DNA of 64,000 nucleotides from Pseudarthrobacter sp. MM222 (GTDB lineage Bacteria > Actinomycetota > Actinomycetes > Actinomycetales > Micrococcaceae). The DNA lies in assembly GCF_947090775.1 (NCBI RefSeq), contig NZ_OX352321.1, positions 2,604,001-2,668,000 on the forward strand, given 5' to 3'. Made by a program: the position numbers and the translations under genes. Positions 53,424-61,837 of this stretch are shown here, in pieces (within the stretch, counting starts at the first letter, position 1; every line of letters begins with the position of its first letter). The notes below the pieces were generated by a model. It was not told the DNA's origin. It did not search any database and saw only the letters and a list, made by a program, of their open reading frames with translations.

Positions 53424-53948
53424 ATGAGAACTTTTGTCCTCGGCGGAGGCTGCTTCTGGTGCCTCGACGCCGTCTACCAGAAAACCAAGGGTGTCAGCGC
53501 CGTCGTTTCGGGCTACACCGGAGGCCATGACCGCTACCCCGACTACTACTCCGTGTGCTCCGGAACCACGGGACATGCAGAGGTGGTGGCGGTGACGTTC
53601 GACGAGGATGTGATTCCGGCGGAGATCATTCTGGACATGTTCTTCGCTCTTCACGACCCCACCACGCTCAACCGCCAGGGCTACGACGTCGGGACCCAGT
53701 ACCGCTCCTCGATGTTCTACGAGACGACCGAAGAGAAGATCCTCTTTGAGGAAGCGATCGAGCGCAACCAGGAGCTGTGGGCCCACCCCATCGTGACCGA
53801 GGTGACCCGGGCGTCGAAGTTCCACGTGGCCGAAGCCATGCACCAGGACTTCTACGCCAAGTACCCGGAACAGGGCTACTGCCAGGTGATCATCAACCCG
53901 AAGCTCGCCAAGGCCAGGAAATATTACTCTGCATGGCTTAATGCTTAG
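53424..53948 (+). CDS. msrA: peptide-methionine (S)-S-oxide reductase
   Basis: Repairs oxidised methionine. 174 residues with the active site GGGCFWCLDAVY at 7-18. SGYTGGHDRYPDYYSVCSGTTGHAE, the YDVGTQYRSSMFYE block and the C-terminal EQGYCQVIINPK, with a likely resolving Cys, are also present. Length and motifs are complete. It stands before cysK on the same strand with a 67-base gap, so it is probably separately transcribed. The neighbouring cysteine genes fit a sulfur-amino-acid theme. Confidence 0.96.
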   Translation: MRTFVLGGGCFWCLDAVYQKTKGVSAVVSGYTGGHDRYPDYYSVCSGTTGHAEVVAVTFDEDVIPAEIILDMFFALHDPTTLNRQGYDVGTQYRSSMFYETTEEKILFEEAIERNQELWAHPIVTEVTRASKFHVAEAMHQDFYAKYPEQGYCQVIINPKLAKARKYYSAWLNA

Positions 53949-54015
53949 CTAGCCCCGGCGGGCCCTCGTTAGGCTGACCTCAGTATTCCCCTTCTTCAGA
54001 TAGGCACACATACCC

Positions 54016-54951
54016 ATGGCACGGATCTATGACGATGTTACCCAGCTGGTTGGCGGCACCCCGCTGGTCCGGTTGAACCGGCTCACCGAAGGGCTGGACG
54101 CCACGGTTGCCGTCAAGCTGGAGTTCTACAATCCCGCCAACAGCGTCAAGGACCGCATCGGCGTCGCCATCGTTGATGCCGCCGAAAAGTCGGGTGCGCT
54201 CAAGCCCGGCGGCACCATCGTCGAAGGCACCTCCGGCAACACCGGCATCGCCCTGGCCATGGTGGGTGCGGCCCGCGGCTACAAAGTCATCCTGACGATG
54301 CCGGAGACCATGTCCACCGAGCGCCGGGTCATGTTGCGCGCCTTCGGTGCCGAGATCGTGCTGACCCCCGGCTCCGAAGGTATGCGGGGCGCAGTGGACA
54401 AGGCCCAGGAAATCGTCGCCAACACGGAGAACTCCATCTGGGCCCAGCAGTTCGCCAATGAGGCCAACCCCGAGATCCACCGCACCACCACGGCGGAGGA
54501 AATCTGGTCGGACACCGACGGCAAGGTGGACATCTTCGTCGCCGGCATCGGCACCGGCGGAACCGTCACGGGCGTCGGCCAGGTCCTGAAGGAGCGCAAC
54601 CCTGACGTCCAGATCGTCGCGGTCGAACCGAAGGATTCCGCGATCCTGAACGGCGGGGCCCCGGGTCCGCACAAGATCCAGGGCATCGGCGCCAACTTCA
54701 TTCCGGAGATCCTTGACACCAACGTCTACGACGAGGTCCTGGACGCCACCCTGGAGGACTCCGTCCGCGTCGCACGCGAGCTCGGCGTGCAGGAAGGCAT
54801 CCTGGGCGGCATCTCGTCCGGCGCCATCGTCTGGGGAGCCCTGGAGCTCGCCAAGCGCCCGGAGAACGCCGGTAAGCTCATCGTTGCCGTCGTCTGCGAT
54901 TTCGGGGAGCGCTACATCTCCACCGTGCTTTACGACGACATCCGCGGCTGA
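54016..54951 (+). CDS. cysK: cysteine synthase A (O-acetylserine sulfhydrylase)
   Basis: PLP enzyme making cysteine from O-acetylserine and sulfide. 311 residues; the PLP lysine is in NSVKDRIG, the substrate loop is [12 protein letters not shown], and the PLP phosphate loop is [21 protein letters not shown] near the C-terminus is the usual PLP ring contact. It is 41 bases before epsC, its partner enzyme, in one operon with AGAAAGG before the latter. Confidence 0.97.
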   Translation: MARIYDDVTQLVGGTPLVRLNRLTEGLDATVAVKLEFYNPANSVKDRIGVAIVDAAEKSGALKPGGTIVEGTSGNTGIALAMVGAARGYKVILTMPETMSTERRVMLRAFGAEIVLTPGSEGMRGAVDKAQEIVANTENSIWAQQFANEANPEIHRTTTAEEIWSDTDGKVDIFVAGIGTGGTVTGVGQVLKERNPDVQIVAVEPKDSAILNGGAPGPHKIQGIGANFIPEILDTNVYDEVLDATLEDSVRVARELGVQEGILGGISSGAIVWGALELAKRPENAGKLIVAVVCDFGERYISTVLYDDIRG

Positions 54952-54992
54952 GTCCCGGCTCGCCCTTCCACGATTCCCGTAGAAAGGTCTTT

Positions 54993-55577
54993 GTGAGCTT
55001 TTTCGCAAGACTTAAGGAAGACCTCGACGCCGCCCGGTCACACGACCCGGCGGCGCGAGGTTCTTTTGAGAATTTCTTTGCCTACTCCGGCCTGCACGCG
55101 ATCTGGTTCCACCGCCTGACGCACCGGATGTGGCAGAACCCCGCCCTGCGCTTCCCGGCGCGGCTGGTCTCCCAGCTGGCCCGCTTCCTCACCGGAATCG
55201 AGATCCATCCGGGGGCAACCATCGGCCGGCGCTTCTTCATTGACCATGGCATGGGAGTCGTGATCGGCGAGACCGCCGAGATCGGCGAGGACGTCATGAT
55301 CTACCACGGTGTGACCCTCGGCGGGCGCTCCCTGGCGAAGGTCAAGCGGCACCCCACCATCGAGGACCGCGTGGTGATCGGCGCAGGGGCCAAGGTCCTG
55401 GGACCGATCACCATCGGCCGGGACAGCGCCGTGGGTGCCAACGCCGTCGTGGTCAAGGATGCCCCCGCCGAATCGATTGTCACGGGCGTGCCCGCCGTCT
55501 GGCGCCACCGCGATGCGCTGCGCGAGACCAAGCCCGCCGTCGACCCGGCCGAGTACCTCATCGACTACCACATCTAG
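54993..55577 (+). CDS. epsC: serine O-acetyltransferase
   Basis: Makes O-acetylserine for CysK. 194 residues with a helical N-terminus and left-handed beta-helix. Motifs: [51 protein letters not shown] with the catalytic His, [15 protein letters not shown] and VTGVPAVWR. It is the short (EpsC-like) form. The C-terminal DYHI ends in Ile, which is the residue that docks in the CysK active site in cysteine synthase complexes. GTG start at 54993 with AGAAAGG upstream. Confidence 0.95.
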   Translation: MSFFARLKEDLDAARSHDPAARGSFENFFAYSGLHAIWFHRLTHRMWQNPALRFPARLVSQLARFLTGIEIHPGATIGRRFFIDHGMGVVIGETAEIGEDVMIYHGVTLGGRSLAKVKRHPTIEDRVVIGAGAKVLGPITIGRDSAVGANAVVVKDAPAESIVTGVPAVWRHRDALRETKPAVDPAEYLIDYHI

Positions 55578-55589
55578 CAGCCGCAGGGC

Positions 55590-55613
55590 TTCCCCGGGCC
55601 GCTACCCGGGGAA
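55590..55613. terminator. convergent terminator after epsC
   Basis: TTCCCCGGG (55590-55598) pairs with CCCGGGGAA (55605-55613) around a six-base loop. It spans the stop of the oppositely oriented SDR gene. Confidence 0.65.
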
Positions 55614-56435
55614 CCGCTTATAGATGGTCCAGATCACACCGTCGAACACGCGGTCCGGCAGCAGGCGGCGCAACAGCAGCAGGGCCCGCGCGCTCCCGCC
55701 CACCGGATAGCGGGTCCTGGGCCGTGCCGCGGTGGCGGCGTGCACAATCGCGTCGGCCACTGCCTCGGGAGGCGAGGACAGCCCGGCTTTGTCGGTTGTG
55801 GCCAGCGCCGCCGCCATGACCTTGGCCTGCGCCGCGTACGGCCCGTTCCCGGAACGGGCCAGCAGGCCCTCCGAGGAAATGGCTCCCCACTCGGACCGGG
55901 TGCCGCCCGGCTCGATGATGGACACATCGATGCCGTGGGGTTTGAGTTCCATCCGGAGGGAATCGCTGAGCCCCTCGACGGCGAACTTCGTGGCGTGGTA
56001 CCAGGCGCCGAGCGGTTCATACATCTTGCCGCCCATGGAGGAGACATTGATGATCCTGCCCCGGCCCGCGGCCCGCATGCCGGGAATCGCGAGCTGCGTC
56101 ATCCGGGCCAGGCCGAAGACATTGACATCGAACTGGCGCCGTCCTTCGTCCGGTTCAACGTCCTCCAGCGAGCCGTAGGAACCGTAGCCGGCGTTGTTGA
56201 CCAGCACGTCGATCCGCCCGTGCGCCGCAATCACCGCGGCGACGGCCCCGCTCATCGAGCCCTCATCCGTCACGTCGAGGGCGACGACGTTGACGCCGTG
56301 GGCCTTGAGCGGCTCCATCCTCTCGACCCGGCGCGCCCCGGCATAGACCGTGAAGCCGGATGCGGCGAGCTTGATGGAGGTCGCAAAACCGATCCCCGTG
56401 GACGCACCGGTGACAAACGCTACGGGCTGGGGCAT
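55602..56435 (-). CDS. SDR family oxidoreductase
   Basis: 277-residue classical SDR. TGASTGIGFATS at 9-20, ARRVERM (Arg suggests NADP(H)), NNAGYGSYG, catalytic Ser in VSSMGGK and YHATK as the YxxxK. The long C-terminal helix region (ARALLLLRRLLPDRVFDGVIW) is hydrophobic and typical of the retinol dehydrogenase-like SDR group. ATG at 56435 with AAGGAG eight bases upstream; the frame extends further up but there is no better start. Downstream of gnd on the same strand but separated from it by a strong terminator. Confidence 0.9.
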   Translation of the reverse strand: MPQPVAFVTGASTGIGFATSIKLAASGFTVYAGARRVERMEPLKAHGVNVVALDVTDEGSMSGAVAAVIAAHGRIDVLVNNAGYGSYGSLEDVEPDEGRRQFDVNVFGLARMTQLAIPGMRAAGRGRIINVSSMGGKMYEPLGAWYHATKFAVEGLSDSLRMELKPHGIDVSIIEPGGTRSEWGAISSEGLLARSGNGPYAAQAKVMAAALATTDKAGLSSPPEAVADAIVHAATAARPRTRYPVGGSARALLLLRRLLPDRVFDGVIWTIYKRFPG

Positions 56436-56489
56436 GGGCTGAACTCCTTGGGCGCTGACTTCCTTGGGCAGGGTGCGGCCGGAAACACG

Positions 56490-56530
56490 AACGGCCGGCG
56501 CCCCCAGAGTAGCGGGAAGCGCCGGCCGTT
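56490..56530 (-). terminator. terminator of gnd
   Basis: A perfect 12-bp inverted repeat AACGGCCGGCGC (56490-56501) with GCGCCGGCCGTT (56519-56530) begins 18 bases after the gnd stop. Confidence 0.8.
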
Positions 56531-56547
56531 GATGACGGCGGCTGGGA

Positions 56548-57984
56548 CTAGTGCGTGTCCACTGCCTCGATCTCGGACTTGTCTTCGCCCCAGAGCGTGT
56601 GGAAGGTGCCCTCGGCATCGACACGGCCGTAGGTGTGGGCGCCGAAGAGGTCACGCTGGCCCTGGATCACGGCGGCCGGAAGGCGCTTGCGGCGCAGGCC
56701 GTCGTAGTAGGCCAGCGAGGAGGAGAAGACCGGCACCGGGATGCCGAGCTGGACCGCCGTGGAGACCACCCGGCGCCAGGCCGGGAGGACCTCGGCGATC
56801 GCCTTGGTGAAGGCCGGGGCGAAGAGCAGGTTGGCCGGCTTCTCCTCCGCGGCGTACGCGTTGGTGATTTCCTTGAGCAGCTCGGCGCGGATGATGCAGC
56901 CGCCGCGCCAGAGCGAGGCGATCTCGTCCAGCCTCAGGTCCCAGCCGTACTCCGTCGCCGCGGAGGTGAGCATGTCCAGCCCCTGCGCGTAGGAGACCAG
57001 CTTGGAGGCGTAGAGCGCCTGGCGGACATCCTCGACGAACGTCTCGGGGACCTCGACGGGAAGTTCTTCGCCAGCGAGGAGTTCCTGGGCCAGCTTGCGC
57101 TGCTCGGCCTGGGAGGACAGGGCGCGGGCGAAGACGGATTCGGCGATGCCCGACGTCGGGGAGCCGAGCTCGAGGGCGGAGATAACCGTCCAGCGGCCGG
57201 TGCCCTTCTGCCCGGCGGCGTCCACGACGACGTCGACGAACGGCTTGCCAGTCTTGCCGTCGACGTGTCCGAGGACCTCGGCGGAGATCTCGATCAGGAA
57301 GGAGGCGAGCTCGCCCTTGTTCCACTCCTCGAAGATCTTCGCCTGCTCGGCCGGTTCAATGCCGGCGCCGGAACGGAGCAGGTCGAAGGCCTCACCGATG
57401 ACCTGCATGTCCGCGTACTCGATGCCGTTGTGGACCATCTTGACGAAGTGGCCTGCACCGTCGGTGCCGATCCAGGCGCAGCAGGGCTTGCCGTCGACGT
57501 GCGCGGCAATCTTTTCCAGCAGCGGGCCGAGGGCCGCGTAGGACTCCTTGGAACCGCCCGGCATGATCGAGGGGCCGTTAAGGGCTCCTTCCTCGCCGCC
57601 GGAGACGCCGATGCCGACGAAGTGCAGGTCCTTCTTCGCGAGCGCGGCTTCACGGCGGCGGGTGTCCTCGTAGTGCGAGTTGCCGGCGTCGATGATGATA
57701 TCGCCCGCCTCCAGCAGCGGCTCGAGCTGTTCGATCACGGAGTCGACCGGCTTGCCGGCCTTGACCATGATCAGCACACGGCGGGGTTTCTCAAGGGAAT
57801 CAACGAGTTCCTGGAGGGTCTCCGTGCGGACGAAGTCGCCGTCCTGGCCGTGCTTGGCCAGGAGCGTGTCGGTCTTCTCGACGGACCGGTTGTGCAGGGC
57901 AACGGTGAAGCCGTTCCGGGCCAGGTTGCGGGCGAGGTTGGCCCCCATCACCGCAAGGCCGGTGACACCGATGTGTGCTGACAT
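56548..57984 (-). CDS. gnd: 6-phosphogluconate dehydrogenase, decarboxylating
   Basis: Converts 6-phosphogluconate to ribulose-5-phosphate and CO2 with NADP. 478 residues; VTGLAVMGANLARNLARNG is the cofactor fold, and HNRSVEKT carries the NADP-specific Arg. GNSHYEDTRRR, VGIGVSGGEEGALNGPSIMPGG and the GAGHFVKMVHNGIEY catalytic Lys/Glu block are intact. ATG at 57984 with TTGGAG five bases upstream; a TTG one codon earlier is less likely. A palindrome 40 bases upstream and the divergent GntR gene suggest regulation by gluconate. Confidence 0.97.
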   Translation of the reverse strand: MSAHIGVTGLAVMGANLARNLARNGFTVALHNRSVEKTDTLLAKHGQDGDFVRTETLQELVDSLEKPRRVLIMVKAGKPVDSVIEQLEPLLEAGDIIIDAGNSHYEDTRRREAALAKKDLHFVGIGVSGGEEGALNGPSIMPGGSKESYAALGPLLEKIAAHVDGKPCCAWIGTDGAGHFVKMVHNGIEYADMQVIGEAFDLLRSGAGIEPAEQAKIFEEWNKGELASFLIEISAEVLGHVDGKTGKPFVDVVVDAAGQKGTGRWTVISALELGSPTSGIAESVFARALSSQAEQRKLAQELLAGEELPVEVPETFVEDVRQALYASKLVSYAQGLDMLTSAATEYGWDLRLDEIASLWRGGCIIRAELLKEITNAYAAEEKPANLLFAPAFTKAIAEVLPAWRRVVSTAVQLGIPVPVFSSSLAYYDGLRRKRLPAAVIQGQRDLFGAHTYGRVDAEGTFHTLWGEDKSEIEAVDTH

Positions 57985-58022
57985 CAAAACTCCAATTCAT
58001 TTCTGTGCAACGAGTGCAGATC

Positions 58023-58043
58023 GTTCCGCACTTCATGCGGAAC
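58023..58043. promoter_or_regulatory. operator-like palindrome between gnd and the GntR regulator
   Basis: GTTCCGCA (58023-58030), five-base centre, TGCGGAAC (58036-58043): a perfect 8-bp inverted repeat about 40 bases ahead of the gnd start. Position suits an operator; the sequence is not a standard FadR-type box. Confidence 0.4.
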
Positions 58044-58211
58044 ACGCTTTTGGGAACAGTGGCTGTCCATAAACCATATGTATTTCCGCGGGCTACGGGA
58101 AAGCAGTGCCCACGTGGCGGAATAACGGCGCGTCACAAACAGTCTATGATTCCGGCGCCCGCTGGACTGCACGTCCGCGGCGGGGGCGGGCACCGCATTA
58201 TGCTTACGACT

Positions 58212-58940
58212 ATGCCAACCAGCCTCCACCACCGTGCCATCGAACATCTGGGCGCCCGCATCGTCGCGGGTGAACTCCCGGCGGGTCATGTCATGCTGGC
58301 CGAGCAGCTCGAAAATGAACTCAAAGTCTCCCGCTCCGTCGTCCGGGAGGCCGTCCGCGTCCTGCAGTCCCTGGGCCTGGTCGAAACCACCAAACGCGTC
58401 GGGATCCGGGTCCTGCCGGCCAACCGCTGGAACCCCTTTGATCCCCTCGTCATCCGCTGGCGGCTTGCCGGCGAGGGACGCGGAGGCCAGCTGCGCTCGC
58501 TCGCCGAGCTGCGCGCCGCCGTCGAACCCGTGGCCGCGGAGCTGGCAGCGGTCAATGCCCCCGAGGAGCTGCGGCGTGAACTCGTGCAGGTCTCGCACGC
58601 CATGCGCGACGCCGGCCGGGCCGGCGATGTGCCGCGATTCCTGGAGCTGGACATCCACTTCCATTCGCTGCTGCTCACCGGTTCCGGCAACGAGATGTTC
58701 GCCAACATGGTGGGCCAGGTGGCCGAAACCCTGACGGGGCGCACCGTGCACGGCCTGATGCCGGACCACCCCCGGGCAACGGCCCTGCAGTGGCATGTGG
58801 ACGTGGCCGAAGCGATTGCCGCCGGAAATGCTACTGCGGCGTGGGAGGCGTCGAACCGGATCATGCGCGAGACCATCTCGGAGATGGAGCCCAGCTGGAA
58901 GAACCAGCCCCGGGTGTTCGTGCCGCTGCAGCACCGCTAA
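58212..58940 (+). CDS. GntR family regulator, FadR subfamily (FCD domain)
   Basis: 242-residue repressor. The N-terminal winged helix contains LHHRAIEHLGARIVAGEL and the recognition helix region LENELKVSRSVVREAVRVLQSLGLVE. The C-terminal FCD ligand domain has the metal ligands in ELDIHFHSLL, QWHVDVAEAI and LTGSGNEMF. Given the flanking gnd and idonate genes it probably senses gluconate or a related acid. The ATG at 58212 lies seven bases after TATGCT, so it is probably leaderless. The stop overlaps the stop of idnD on the other strand (CTAA). Confidence 0.9.
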   Translation: MPTSLHHRAIEHLGARIVAGELPAGHVMLAEQLENELKVSRSVVREAVRVLQSLGLVETTKRVGIRVLPANRWNPFDPLVIRWRLAGEGRGGQLRSLAELRAAVEPVAAELAAVNAPEELRRELVQVSHAMRDAGRAGDVPRFLELDIHFHSLLLTGSGNEMFANMVGQVAETLTGRTVHGLMPDHPRATALQWHVDVAEAIAAGNATAAWEASNRIMRETISEMEPSWKNQPRVFVPLQHR

Positions 58941-60043
58941 CGCCCGGGCCTGAAGTCGAGCAGCACCTTGCCGGACCCGGCCGAGTTCCTGGCCACCTCG
59001 AAGGCTTCCAACCCCTGGTCCAGGGGAAAAGTGTGGGTCACCACGGGATCCACGGCCAGCGATCCGTCAGCAAGCGCACGAATGACCTCATCTATTTCGT
59101 CGTTGAAGCGGAATGAACCCAGGAGCTCCAGCTCTCGGGTGATCGCCAGCGAGATCAGGACAGGCTGCGGGCCCGATGGCAGGAGCCCCACCATCACCAC
59201 CTTGCCGCCGCGGACCGCCCCCTTGATGGCCGAAGCCAGGCCGTAATGGCTTCCGGAGGACTCGATCACGATGTCTGCCTCCACCGCCGCAATGGCGTCG
59301 GCATCGTCGCCCGTCAGGACCTCGTCGGCACCCACGGCCTTGGCTATTTCCAGCGGCTTGGCGTGCATGTCCACAGCCACGATCCGCCGCGCCCCCGCGC
59401 GTTTGAGGACTGCAACGGCCAAGGAGCCGATAGGGCCGCAGCCGATCACCAGGGCCGTCTTTCCGGTTACGTCTCCCGCCCGCGCGACGGCGTGCCAGGC
59501 CACGCTGGCCGGTTCAACCAGGGCGGCGGTCCGGAGCGGAAGGCCAGCAGGCAGGGGGCGGAGCATCCGGGCCGGCAGCACGGCGTACCGGCTGAAGGCG
59601 CCATCCGTGTGGGGGAAGCGTGCGGCGCTGCCCAGGTACGTGCAGCCGGGTGAAAGGTTGGGACGGTCTTCGGGATACCGGGCGGTTCCCGGTCCCGGCG
59701 TGGCGGGATGGACGGCGACGGCGGTGCCGGCCGCCGGCCCGGTTCCGTCCGCGGCCGACAGCAGCACCGTTCCTACGATCTCGTGGCCCAGGACCAACGG
59801 CGCCTTGAGGACCGATTCACCCGCCGCGCCGTGCAGCCAGTAGTGCAGGTCCGAGCCGCAGATGCCGCCGAACGCCACTTCGACAACCGCTTCGCCGGCC
59901 GCCGGTGCGGGCACCGGGATGTCCTCGATCCGGAGATCCCCCGCTGCGTGGGCCACTACCGCCGCCGTCGAGGCCGGCAGTTCCGGAGCCGGCACTTCCC
60001 TGGCCGGCAGTCCCGGAGCCGGCAGTTCGGTGCCGCCGCGCAT
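58937..60043 (-). CDS. zinc alcohol dehydrogenase, L-idonate 5-dehydrogenase-like
   Basis: Medium-chain Zn dehydrogenase of 368 residues. GGICGSDLHYWLHG and LVLGHEIVG supply catalytic zinc ligands; VIGCGPIGSLAVAVL is the cofactor motif. The pattern of GICGSDLHYW together with the partner SDR fits L-idonate 5-dehydrogenase (IdnD). The structural zinc loop of most relatives is absent. The N-terminus has a 10-residue duplicated Pro/Ala/Glu segment from a 30-bp DNA repeat. The start overlaps the idnO-like stop (TGATG). Confidence 0.87.
   Translation of the reverse strand: MRGGTELPAPGLPAREVPAPELPASTAAVVAHAAGDLRIEDIPVPAPAAGEAVVEVAFGGICGSDLHYWLHGAAGESVLKAPLVLGHEIVGTVLLSAADGTGPAAGTAVAVHPATPGPGTARYPEDRPNLSPGCTYLGSAARFPHTDGAFSRYAVLPARMLRPLPAGLPLRTAALVEPASVAWHAVARAGDVTGKTALVIGCGPIGSLAVAVLKRAGARRIVAVDMHAKPLEIAKAVGADEVLTGDDADAIAAVEADIVIESSGSHYGLASAIKGAVRGGKVVMVGLLPSGPQPVLISLAITRELELLGSFRFNDEIDEVIRALADGSLAVDPVVTHTFPLDQGLEAFEVARNSAGSGKVLLDFRPGR
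59971..60030. repeat. 30-bp tandem duplication within the idnD-like gene
   Basis: Two near-identical 30-bp units (59971-60000 and 60001-60030), each with GGCCGGCAG and CCGGAGCCGGCA blocks, encode repeated Pro-Ala-Glu/Gly-Leu steps just after the start codon. The unit length is a multiple of three, so the frame is kept. Confidence 0.75.
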
Positions 60044-60813
60044 CACACCACCACCGTCATTCCACCGTCGATGAAGATGGTCTGGCCGTTCACGAAATTC
60101 GAGCCATCGGACGCGAGCCACACGGCCGGGCCGGCCAGGTCCTGCACCGTGCCCCACCGGTGCGCGGGCGTCCGGCCCAGGATCCAGGAGTTGAACTGCT
60201 CATCGTCCACGAGGTTCTGGGTCATCTCGGTGTGGATGTAGCCCGGTGCGATCCCGTTGATCTGCAGGCCGGAGGCCGCCCACTCCGCCGTCATGGCCCG
60301 GGTCAGGTTCCGCAGGCCGCCCTTGGCCGCAACGTAGGGGGCGATGGTGGGCCGGGCGAGGTCGGTCTGGACCGAGCAGATGTTGATGATCTTGCCGCGG
60401 CCGCGCGGAATCATGCGCCGGGCCGCTTCACGGCCCACAAGGAACGCGCTGGTCAGGTCCGTGGAGATCACCCGCTCCCAGTCCGCGACGTCCAGCTCCA
60501 GCATGGAGACGCGGTGCTGGATGCCGGCGTTGTTCACCAGGATCTCCAGCGGGCCCACGTTTTCTTCCACCCAGGCCACGCCGCGGGCCGCCTCGGCGTC
60601 GCTGGTGACGTCGAAGGCGCAGCTGTGCACCCGGCCGGCCGGGTAGTCCGCAGCCATGGCGGTTTCGGCGGCCTTCAGCCGTTCCGCGTTGATGCCATTG
60701 AGCACCACTGTGGCCCCCGCGTCGGCGAGGGCCCGGGCCAGGGCGTTGCCGATCCCCCGGCTGGAGCCGGTGACCAGGGATACGCGCCCCGTCAGGTCAA
60801 AAAGTCCGCTCAT
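60043..60813 (-). CDS. SDR oxidoreductase, gluconate 5-dehydrogenase (IdnO)-like
   Basis: 256-residue SDR. TGSSRGIGNALARAL, NGINAERL, NNAGIQHRVSMLELD, ICSVQTDLARPTIAPY and YVAAKGGLRNL are the IdnO/GNO-type motifs, with catalytic Ser, Tyr and Lys. IdnO reduces 5-keto-gluconate to gluconate after IdnD oxidises idonate. It is coupled at both ends: its ATG overlaps the upstream gene stop by four bases and its stop overlaps the idnD-like start. This supports one operon and the shared pathway. Confidence 0.9.
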   Translation of the reverse strand: MSGLFDLTGRVSLVTGSSRGIGNALARALADAGATVVLNGINAERLKAAETAMAADYPAGRVHSCAFDVTSDAEAARGVAWVEENVGPLEILVNNAGIQHRVSMLELDVADWERVISTDLTSAFLVGREAARRMIPRGRGKIINICSVQTDLARPTIAPYVAAKGGLRNLTRAMTAEWAASGLQINGIAPGYIHTEMTQNLVDDEQFNSWILGRTPAHRWGTVQDLAGPAVWLASDGSNFVNGQTIFIDGGMTVVV

Positions 60814-61763
60814 CGTTCGCTGATCCTCACTTGGTCGTGGCTGCTATGTAGTGGCTGGGATGCCCCGTTGTCGCTGAGATTCGCAATGGTTTGCCGAACG
60901 ACGGCCAGGTCCTGGTCCCCCAGGCCCTGGCGCTTCAGCTCCGCATAGAGTTCGACGCCGGCCGCCGTCATCGGCACGGCGGCATTCACGGCGGCCGCGC
61001 TTTCGAGCACAAAGGAAAGGTCCTTGTGCATGAACTTGGCCGGGCCGGTGGGGGCGTAGTCCTTGGCCGCGAGACGCGGCCCCACGACGTCCAGGACCCT
61101 GCTTCCGGCCAGGCCGCCCGCGAGCACCTCGTACAGGGCGGCGACGTCCAGACCCGACCGTTCGGCGAGCTCCGCGGCCTCGGCGAGCGCCGCCGTCGTG
61201 GTCCCCACGATGAGCTGGTTGCATGCCTTGGCGAGGGACCCCGACCCCAGCGGCCCCAGCCGCCGTACCGTGGTTCCCATCGCTCCGAAGAGCGGCAACA
61301 GCCGTTGGAAGTCCGCTTCGCTGGCGCCGGCCATGATGGCCAGGGTGCCGTCGACGGCGCCTTTCGTGCCGCCGCTCACCGGAGCATCCACGACGACGGC
61401 GTTTCCGCCGCTCGCAGCATCCACCCGGGCGCCGAACTCCTTCACCGCGGCCGGCGAGACGCTGCTCATGACCACGACGGCGGTGCCGGCAGCCGGTGGA
61501 TTCGCTGACCAGCTCGCCAGGAGAGCCGCGCTGGCGTCCTCGATGTAGGAGAGGTCCGGGAGCATGAAGATGATGACCGGCTTGTCTCGCAGCCCTTCCA
61601 CCTCGGCCGCGGTGCCGCCTCCGAGGGCTTCGAACGCATCAAGAGCTGCCGCCGAACGGTTCCAGGCGCTGACGGACCAGCCCGCCCTGAGCAGGTTTGC
61701 TGCCATCGGAGAGCCCATGAGCCCCAGGCCCACAAAGCCGGCTTCCTTCCGGTCCATATGCAT
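60810..61763 (-). CDS. 3-hydroxyacid dehydrogenase family (tartronate-semialdehyde reductase/HIBADH-like)
   Basis: 317-residue beta-hydroxyacid dehydrogenase. GFVGLGLMGSPMAANLLRAG is the NAD-binding signature, VDAPVSGGTKGA the substrate loop and LAKACNQLIVGTTTAALAEA carries the catalytic Lys. Members reduce tartronate semialdehyde or oxidise 3-hydroxyisobutyrate. First gene of the idn-like operon, overlapping the IdnO-like gene (ATGA). ATG at 61763 has GAGG four bases upstream; an ATG two codons later has better spacing. Divergent from the D-2-hydroxyacid dehydrogenase. Confidence 0.9.
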   Translation of the reverse strand: MHMDRKEAGFVGLGLMGSPMAANLLRAGWSVSAWNRSAAALDAFEALGGGTAAEVEGLRDKPVIIFMLPDLSYIEDASAALLASWSANPPAAGTAVVVMSSVSPAAVKEFGARVDAASGGNAVVVDAPVSGGTKGAVDGTLAIMAGASEADFQRLLPLFGAMGTTVRRLGPLGSGSLAKACNQLIVGTTTAALAEAAELAERSGLDVAALYEVLAGGLAGSRVLDVVGPRLAAKDYAPTGPAKFMHKDLSFVLESAAAVNAAVPMTAAGVELYAELKRQGLGDQDLAVVRQTIANLSDNGASQPLHSSHDQVRISER

Positions 61764-61790
61764 TTCGCCTCACTTCGTCGTGGTGGTTCC

Positions 61791-61830
61791 TTGAAATCTG
61801 TTCAATATCCTAGCCTCCATTCAGTATGAT
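61791..61830. promoter_or_regulatory. divergent promoter region with TTGAA-N5-TTCAA palindrome
   Basis: TTGAAATCTGTTCAA (61791-61805) is a perfect 5-bp inverted repeat around ATCTG, a form used by several GntR and IclR operators. TATGAT at 61825-61830 is a strong -10 seven bases before the ATG at 61838, with TTCAAT (61801-61806) 18 bases ahead as a -35. The palindrome thus overlaps the -35 and could repress both divergent genes. Confidence 0.55.
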
Positions 61831-61837
61831 GAACACT

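Noticed and set aside
57975..58211. N-terminal extension of the GntR regulator from 57975
   Set aside because: The extra 79 codons precede the winged-helix start MPTSLHHR and overlap the gnd promoter region and palindrome.
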